A DNA stretch of 15,000 bases from Glandiceps talaboti (Eukaryota; Hemichordata; Enteropneusta; Spengelidae): contig NC_135565.1 of NCBI RefSeq assembly GCF_964340395.1, forward strand, positions 8,356,742 through 8,371,741, in the 5' to 3' direction. A model generated the notes under the pieces. The model was not told the origin of the DNA, did no database searches, and was given only the letters and a program-made list of their open reading frames with translations. Both the position numbers and the translations under genes were made by a program. Shown piece by piece: positions 8,533 to 15,000 of the stretch; position 1 is the stretch's first letter; each line of letters begins with the position of its first letter.

Positions 8533-8775
8533 ATGTTGCTTATAGTTGTTAAAGTGAAAGCCATCGGGGTGTAGCGATTGTTTACAGCAGTGTGCACAGT
8601 GACGAATTTTACAGTGTAGTGAGTCATTACAGGAGTGTGCAAACGAAATTCGATACATATTTTTTATTGTAATGGCTAAATTTTTGGTACACATCACATG
8701 AATGGTAATAAGATTTGTATAAAAACGATTTTCGGTAGTTGGGCCAGTATCGTAGTAGTGCAGGCCTTTTGTCAT
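8533..8775 (-). CDS. Weak candidate coding exon, His/Cys-rich
   Basis: Not recognised. The longest open frame of this neighbourhood (105 residues from an ATG at 8775) falls in the 420 bp found only in copy 2. After codon CAT, a consensus donor (CAT|GTAAGT) lies at 8533/8532. The stretch holds a Cys/His-rich segment (IRHCAHCCKQSLHPDG) without a clear zinc-finger spacing. A phase-0 join to the acceptor at 7490 would stay open to 7386. Chance is a serious alternative. Confidence 0.15.
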
Positions 8776-8849
8776 ATAATTTGGTAATTACATTGATGTA
8801 AAGAGAACACATATATATGTCATATGAAACTAGATAACGTATCTTTTAA

Positions 8850-8965
8850 TACTAATCGGTAATTTGCATAATTACTGATTTTCAGTAACAAGGCTATATT
8901 GTAAGAATATATACGTCAAAGTTCATGTATATTGGTACACCTGTAGCCGTGATATTATAGATGGC
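8850..8965 (-). repeat. Inverted unit of the 146-bp family (copy 2), octamer kept
   Basis: The minus strand gives ACGGCTACAGGTGTACC, TTTGACGTATATATTCTTAC, AATATAGCC and GAAAATCAGTAATTATGCAA. This follows the order of an array unit (GTACTGAATTATATTGG, GAAGTATGTATTCTTAAG, ATATAGCC, GAAAATCATTAATTATGCAA). It is a single unit pointing opposite to the array at 5051-6025. Confidence 0.65.
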
Positions 8966-9004
8966 TCGTTATATTTTTAATGCATGCCTTTGACTTTGTT
9001 TTCT

Positions 9005-10146
9005 ATTGCTATTCATGTATGAATTTCACTGTAGGTGAATCCAGTTCATTTTGTCAAAACGTAGAATCAAGGAGTCCATTTACATGATAAAGAGCTGCCC
9101 TAACAACCTGAACACAGATAAGGAACGGTATACTTCTCCTTAAGACCTACTGGAGCATTTTCCGTGATCATTGTCACTTTTCTGACGTGTTCATAAAACA
9201 GCGCCATCTGTCGTGAGCGAACATGTTTGCAGTCGAAAGCTCTGAGCGTATCAAAAGTATATGCTGTGTGTACGGGTTAAAATTTTAGTACCCAGTTCAT
9301 TTTGTTTCTAGATATCTTTCATAATCAACTTACACATTAATAGGATTGTGATTCATGTTAAATATTTAGAGTGAATTACACCGTCACATTTGATTGGATA
9401 TTAGTTTTCCAGACAATTGATTATATGTTAATTACTGCCTTGTGTACTAAATTGTGATATCAATGAATCCTGTCACCAGTAGCTGCATGGCTAGTGGGGC
9501 CGGTGCTATTACATAGTGCTGGTGGATGGAGAACATCCTGAATGCCTACATGTATAGGACACTGTGCTTTAAAAAAGGAGTAAAATCTCGAACACTCGAG
9601 CAAAAAGACAAATTTTTTTTTAAACGAAATGCCGGCTTAAAACATTGCACAGTTCTGGCTTATTCAAGCCAGATAGTTCTATACGTGTTGACTGACGGGA
9701 TCACTTCTTACTGGTTAGCCTATTAGGTGTCCTTGGTTTGCTTGTCTTCCCCCTGTTCACCACATGGGAATTACAATCAAACCGACATTAGAAAGAAAAC
9801 TGGACATGGACAATGAACATGACCGTAGCACCTGCTTCATTTATTGTCAGTTGTTTGCCAATAAATTAGGTTTTTCAGGAGACCTATGTCAGATTGTTTT
9901 TAATATATAGATCCATTTTGTGTACATTCACAAAGACATGTTTTCAAGTTCAGGCAGTTTTCGAAAATATTTTAAACTGTGTGCAGATTGTTTCATTGTT
10001 CAAACTGATTTGCAGAATATATATTTGAAAAAAACCAAGCATTTAGTGAAGACCAATTTCTATATCAAAAACACATAGTAGTATTTCTAATGTATTGAGA
10101 CTTGTGGTCTACATCGAGTTTATTTTCGTTGCAATTTGTGGCTTGC
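9005..10146. other. Intergenic, no supported gene
   Basis: A 66-residue plus-strand frame (9526-9726) and a short imperfect hairpin (CCAGTAGC/GCTAGTGG, about 9480-9500) are present, but neither has gene support. GAACATGTTT at 9219-9228 is a perfect p53-family half-site without a second half beside it. Confidence 0.4.
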
Positions 10147-10234
10147 TAAACACAAGCAATAATCACTACGTCGCACCCCAGACCACTAATTGTTTAGTGG
10201 TCTGAGGTATGTAATGATTACCTGTGTTGAAGTG
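10147..10234. repeat. Fold-back palindrome, ~40-bp arms
   Basis: The centre is CAGACCACTAA (10179-10189), loop TTGT, TTAGTGGTCTG (10194-10204): 11 bp perfect. Pairing continues outward with small gaps, TAATCACTAC against GTAATGATTA and AACACA against TGTGTT. It could be a foldback/MITE-type element or a structured transcript. The four-base loop is short for a microRNA precursor. Confidence 0.75.
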
Positions 10235-10659
10235 GTAAAGAAAGATTGACTTCAGACAGTGATCACGGTACCCTCTGGAGAGGCAATCACGTGGTCGAGT
10301 TCGGACTTTGGCATTACATGAACCCGTGACAGTTGTGACGTTGCCTAATCGCCTTTATCAAAAGGAAAAACCCTCGAATCTGTCAGCGATACAAATTACC
10401 TACATATTATATTCAAATATAGTATCTGACGACACAGAAATGCTTGGATATTTGGCGAACTTGTAGTATTTAGGACTTGTTCACATATACTGTGACACAA
10501 TTTTGTTGAATCTTCAAGTTCATACAAAATGTAACCACGTCATGGAGGCAAAATCAGAATAGAATGTGTGTAAAATTAGTCAATTTGGGGTCAGTATCAT
10601 AATAATTGCAAAACCGTAACACGTTTGCCAATCCATTACATATACTATGAGGGGCATTT
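10235..10659. other. Intergenic, nothing recognised
   Basis: No coding region or repeat was recognised on either strand. Confidence 0.4.
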
Positions 10660-10795
10660 CTTTTGGTAAGTTAACGCGAATTAAAGTACCGGGGAAAAGC
10701 GCTAGTCAACGACTCTCGCTCTTCTTTGTACTGGTACTACTTCGGCACGACTGTTTACCCCTTAACCCGGGCGGGGTTCAGGGCCGTGCTGACTT
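10660..10795 (+). other. GC-rich, CpG-containing structured pocket
   Basis: Base composition shifts sharply to GC. CCCTTAACCC (10759-10768) pairs with GGGTTCAGGG (10774-10783) across the loop GGGCG with one mismatch, and an outer GCACG (10745-10749) pairs with CGTGC (10785-10789). Upstream, GTACCGG (about 10687) can pair with CTGGTAC (about 10733). It does not read as tRNA, rRNA or a long coding frame. It could be an untranslated exon, a conserved noncoding element or part of a repeat. Confidence 0.4.
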
Positions 10796-11055
10796 TTCCA
10801 AACAAATGTTAGAGTGATATACATAGCTAGAATTGAATGATGAAACATATTCGGAATAATGTAATTATACCATCAAAGGTGATGCCAATTTGAAATGTTT
10901 TGCGTCACATTTTGAGCACCACATAGCCAGTCAGGTAAATACAATCATTCGTGTACATGTATTAGGGAGGGTTGTCATGATGATGACCAAAGTATATGCT
11001 CTAGTTGCTGTTCATGGTAAATAGGGAACTTGCAAACTCGCCATGTTGAATGTTG

Positions 11056-11093
<38 letters not shown>
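11056..11093 (+). repeat. (CAT)12 microsatellite
   Basis: Twelve perfect CAT units plus two bases. No reading frame with gene support runs through it. Confidence 0.95.
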
Positions 11094-11730
11094 GTGTAAA
11101 CAGTGAAAAAGTACACCTCTTTAGGACACACCTATCGCCTTTCGTACAGCCACTAACGTACGTAGACGTGCTAACATCAGCATCGTAAAATTTTCCTGTT
11201 GCACAACGCAGTGAAATCGTTGTCTTTTAAATTCAACTATTGATAGAACTTTTGAACGACTTTTGAAAATGTGTTTTTGAAAATTTCACAATGTTTTCGA
11301 CATTATAACTTGCCAGTGTTGATGTTTTTAGCGAATGACTCTGAGCCGAGTTCTGTGCATAACTGGTGTGGGCACCTGTTCGTTCGCTCGTCTCTCAATA
11401 TGTCTAATTTTTTCCGATGAAAGTGTATATATTTTGTCAATTAATCACTGCTCTTGACAAAAGTCCCGTTGTTGGCAAAATCTTCCCTACCTGAAAGTCT
11501 GTGGTGTAATTTTACTGATCTCAACATATACGTTAGTAGTAGTAGCGACAGTAGCTGTCACAGTGGCGTCTACATTCTGAAAACTGAATGAACAGCTGAG
11601 CGCTGTGGCCCTATCACTTCGTAAAATTGTTGCGTGTTCAGCGTAAGTTTCGGAATATTTTAGTTTGAAGTTGACATCATAATATGCTCAGAGGGATACG
11701 GGCGACATGAGGGGAATCATTCGTCCTCGA

Positions 11731-11776
11731 TGACGTAGCACTCATTCGGAATTTTCCGGGAGATTATATATAAATA
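11731..11776 (+). promoter_or_regulatory. Candidate promoter: CRE-like, NF-kB-like and TATA motifs
   Basis: In order: TGACGTAG (11731-11738, CRE/ATF-like), CGGAATTTTCCG (11747-11758, a palindrome containing the kB-type core GGAATTTTCC) and TATATAAATA (11767-11776). The TATA box would place a start near 11797-11800, about 35 bp before an optimal ATG at 11833. The kB-to-TATA spacing of about 10-20 bp resembles inducible immune promoters, but each motif is short. Confidence 0.4.
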
Positions 11777-11832
11777 TTTCCATTCATAATAGATACACGA
11801 AATCTTTCTTATTCCTAGATACATGTACCGCC

Positions 11833-11976
11833 ATGGACCCAGATGAAGGTAAAGACAGTAACAATTCCATACCAGATGCAATTGATGCACTCTTCAACAA
11901 TGCCAGCCAAACATATGAAGACTTTCCAAATGCATTTACAACTTTGAGAAATATCTGTATCAATCTGTATTGCTAG
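11833..11976 (+). CDS. Candidate first coding exon or 47-aa ORF, unknown product
   Basis: Not recognised. The ATG sits in an ideal Kozak context (CCGCCATGGA) and opens a 47-residue frame beginning MDPDEGKDSNNSIPDAIDAL, acidic and Asn-rich, ending in TAG. A strong donor (GAAG|GTAAAG, 11848/11849) falls after 16 coding bases, so the real first coding exon may encode only MDPDE plus one base, with later exons not found or outside the window. A TATA box and a kB-like site lie upstream at the right distances. An acceptor-like TTCTTATTCCTAG just before 11820 would instead make it an internal exon. The combination of promoter and start is better than the reading frame itself. Confidence 0.3.
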   Translation: MDPDEGKDSNNSIPDAIDALFNNASQTYEDFPNAFTTLRNICINLYC

Positions 11977-12486
11977 AATTGTCCAACCAATTCTGGTTGC
12001 AGCCAATCAAATAATAGTTCTTTGATAAAAAGTGTTAAAATGGCAATAATATTTTTAAGTTTTGAGACTAATTTATGACCACGTTGCATCAATCATATCA
12101 TATGAAATACAAACAGTTGATAAAGATCACCATGACAACACATGGTCTAATTATCAGAAATGTAATTACCTAAGCTATATACAATTACTAGTTTAAAGTG
12201 GCGCTTTAATCTTCTCATCTCTCGTCACAAACCTATCAAACCTATCTCATTGGAGCAAGGCCAATTAGCGCTGAGTGACACGATGCATCTTACAATTACA
12301 AGTCTTTTCTTCACCGACATTATTCCGGACTCCAAGTCATTTGATTTAATCAAACAATTAATTAGTATTTTATATTTATGCGACTGTGACTTATGTCGTG
12401 TATATTAGTTAATTTAATTACTGACATCTTGATTATGTATTGATATTTTATATTTTTATTTACAAATTAAACCCGAGTCTCCACAC
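11977..12486. other. Intergenic or intronic, nothing recognised
   Basis: AT-rich, without coding or repeat signatures that I can identify. It would be intron sequence if the gene starting at 11833 continues. Confidence 0.35.
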
Positions 12487-12499
12487 GACTACTGTAGTC
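12487..12499. repeat. Short perfect palindrome GACTACTGTAGTC
   Basis: Six-base arms around a single T. It lies about 60 bp from a second palindrome at 12551-12574. Confidence 0.6.
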
Positions 12500-12550
12500 C
12501 TAGAGACAGCCCGAAAGAAGATTTTAATATGTGAAGCGTAAAATACTATC

Positions 12551-12574
12551 CTCTGACCACTGTAGTGGTCTGAG
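12551..12574. repeat. Palindrome sharing the core of the 10-kb fold-back
   Basis: CTCTGACCACT GT AGTGGTCTGAG: eleven-base arms with one mismatch. The core GACCACT...AGTGGTCTGAG is the same as in the fold-back at 10179-10206, but the outer arms are not shared. Confidence 0.75.
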
Positions 12575-12821
12575 CACTATCGTGTGTGGACACTTACCCT
12601 GTCTGCATATACGTAAGAAACACGACGATAACCATACACTTGAAAATATGGATGATATTCTTCTTGAATAAATATGAGTGTCACATCTTATCGAGCAACC
12701 GTAGAGCAGAATAAATGGTTTCGAAATGTTTCGTGAGAAGAGTGGAGTCATGATGGGCAAAGGGTTAGAGTGGTGGGCTTGAAATCTTCATGCAAGTCGC
12801 CTACCCTATCTAATCTGTTGC

Positions 12822-13534
<713 letters not shown>

Positions 13535-13750
13535 GATTTGCAAAATCGAGATAAGGTCACCACTTGTTCAGTGTTAAAATAGGATAGGAAGAAATCCCGG
13601 GGAAACCTGAAAAAAACCTGCACTATATTCAAACCGGGCGTCATCCTTCTCACACGCATCGGATTGAATTTTTCAGCAAACCAGCCAGTGCTGGGTGGGG
13701 TTAAACCTAGCCTGCAGTGTAAGAAACAAATGAGCTAACTACTCGTCCAT
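13535..13750 (-). mobile_element. tRNA-derived SINE
   Basis: On the minus strand the head runs from about 13748 to 13680. A box A-like TAGTTAGCTCATTTG (13743-13729) precedes a box B-like GGTTTAACCCC (13707-13697), spaced as in tRNA-derived Pol III promoters. The anticodon-like region is TTTCTTACACTGCAGGC. A GC-richer body follows down to about 13540 and contains GAAGGATGACGCCCGG, AGGTTTCCCCGGG and GTGGTGACCTTATC. The tRNA arms no longer pair properly, so it is a SINE, not a tRNA gene. The 3' end is uncertain and no poly(A) or simple tail was identified. Confidence 0.5.
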
Positions 13751-15000
13751 TTGCAACGTTACTCCAATGCTTTAAAGATAAACAAAAGATCTTACATTAC
13801 AGGATGATATTAAAACCTTTAAAAAAACATATGCAAGGTCTCTGAAGTACATTCCAGACCAACTTTACAATCTAATAGATATATTTTTTTTTAAATTTTA
13901 AAAGCTAAAAAACTTGAAAGGACTTAAAACACGAAACACTTGTAAGAAGAAATAGAGGCATTTTGCAAAGAAATTTACATAAATAACATGAATTTGAATA
14001 ACAGGACAAGACAAAGTCTGGTTAAACTTCTGCTTTATTAGAATCCCAAATAACATAGTTAAGTTACTCAAAGGCTAAAACACAGTTTCGTATATATGTG
14101 AATCTGAAATAAGATGTACCGTAGTAGTTATCGATGAATCTACGTTTCATTCACAAAAGAATCTTGCATGATACAGCCCTCGGAGGAATGTCAAGTGTAG
14201 AGACTTCGAACAAGTGACAATCAGCCGTGCACGTTTTATCCGCCAGCGATGATCAAGCCCTATTCATGGTTAACGTTTTCCCCTAGCGCATTGCTTTCAT
14301 GGTGATATGTTTTCAGATTTGACAGTTATATGTCCTCCAGGTCTACATTGAAAGGTAATGAGACATGATACAATGAATACTAACGTCCCTGATCTACTTC
14401 AAGGCTATTACATTTAAGACTCTGGAAATTATTTGAAGAGAGTAATATCCTTTGAAAGAATGGTGCGTCAGTTATGATCGAGTGAACATTAATCGTGGTA
14501 CAATAATTGTACATCGTCTATACATCTGATTTCGATAATAATATTAAAAGGGCCAAATACAGCATGGTAAAGTTTCCACTCTTAGAAAAATACTAAGAGA
14601 CAATTGAACGTCTTGTGTTAAATGCAACGGCAATGCAAGGACCATAAAACAAAATTCTGATTCCGAGGCAAAATTTAATGTTATAACAACTACCTTTAAT
14701 TGTCAATTATCTTTAAGAAAGTTTGCAATAACACAGTGCAATACACACGAGTGCGTATCTGACCGAAAATTAGTATTTACTGCTGAAATGTGTGAACGTT
14801 GACAAAATAAATAATCCGCCGTTTCCTTCTGACTTTACAGCTAAAATGATGTTGGCTTGGTGTTGCACTAATGTGACATGACATTTATTACACACCCTCA
14901 GACAACTTCTAATGCAAAAGAACTATTACATATGTGCCATACACAGTGGGGATGTAGAAGTAGTCAAGTTTAAAATATTTATTATCAAGTCAGGAAATGT
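13751..15000. other. Intergenic or intronic, nothing recognised
   Basis: No reading frame of useful length on either strand. A good plus-strand acceptor (TTTCCTTCTGACTTTACAG, ending 14840) is followed by only 13 open codons in the frame that would suit the 11833 start, so no exon is claimed. No repeats were recognised. Confidence 0.4.

Larger units (their letters stand above)
7496..9004 (+). repeat. Diverged segmental duplication, copy 2
   Basis: Second copy of 6198-7270, in direct orientation. It starts with AAAACACATCTTGAGTTTGG and ends near CTTTGTTTTC, matching copy 1. It contains about 420 bp (roughly 8449-8868) absent from copy 1. A single inverted 146-bp-type unit near its right end is more complete than the one in copy 1 and includes the octamer. 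Confidence 0.85.

Noticed and set aside
8444-8868. TTGCA as a target-site duplication of a clean transposon insertion
   Set aside because: The right-hand TTGCA belongs to an octamer shared with the 146-bp repeat unit across the junction, so it is not safe evidence of insertion.
9526-9726. 66-residue plus-strand frame
   Set aside because: No domain pattern, no splice or promoter support, and a lysine/phenylalanine run caused by A and T tracts.
11815-12006. 63-residue minus-strand frame
   Set aside because: It is antisense to the better-supported plus-strand Kozak start at 11833 and has no domain or splice support.

Overview
The window reads as nuclear DNA of an animal, most likely a marine invertebrate. 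It is AT-rich and gene-poor, with GT-AG introns, a TATA box, Kozak-type starts, microsatellites, a tRNA-derived SINE and a tandem-repeat element of the Helentron-associated (HINE/pearl-like) type. There are no operons, Shine-Dalgarno sites or long ORFs. The phylum cannot be fixed from the sequence; mollusc, hemichordate, echinoderm and cephalochordate all remain possible.

The best gene is a compact two-exon gene on the minus strand (2481-2448 joined to 2165-1699). Its splice phases match exactly. It encodes a 166-residue protein with a short death-effector-domain-like (death-fold) region, then two nearly identical 32-residue Gly/Pro-rich repeats. A TATA box lies about 95 bp upstream of the ATG, and a perfect CRE palindrome sits inside the tiny coding exon 1. 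This looks like a small, fast-evolving apoptosis or innate-immunity adaptor. Three weaker coding candidates are listed with low confidence: minus 7490-7293, minus 8775-8533, and plus 11833-11976. The last has an optimal Kozak start below a TATA box and an NF-kB-like site.

Layout: 1-1700 is intergenic DNA with a SINE relic and simple repeats. 1699-2580 is the death-fold gene. 2600-5040 is intergenic, with a DR1 nuclear-receptor-type motif in probable repeat DNA and a degenerate minisatellite. 5041-6200 is a tandem array with a period of about 146 bp, most units carrying an ATGCAAAT octamer, followed by a conserved tail with an (ACAG)n tract. 6198-7270 and 7496-9004 are two diverged copies of one segment, each ending in an inverted single unit related to the 146-bp repeat; a unique spacer with a candidate exon and poly(A) signal lies between them. 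9005-11050 is intergenic, with an approximately 88-bp fold-back palindrome and a GC-rich structured pocket. 11700-11976 holds a candidate promoter and first exon. 12000-15000 holds palindromes, a 96-bp (AG)48 tract and a minus-strand tRNA-derived SINE.

No rRNA, functional tRNA, CRISPR array or bacterial or viral gene was recognised.
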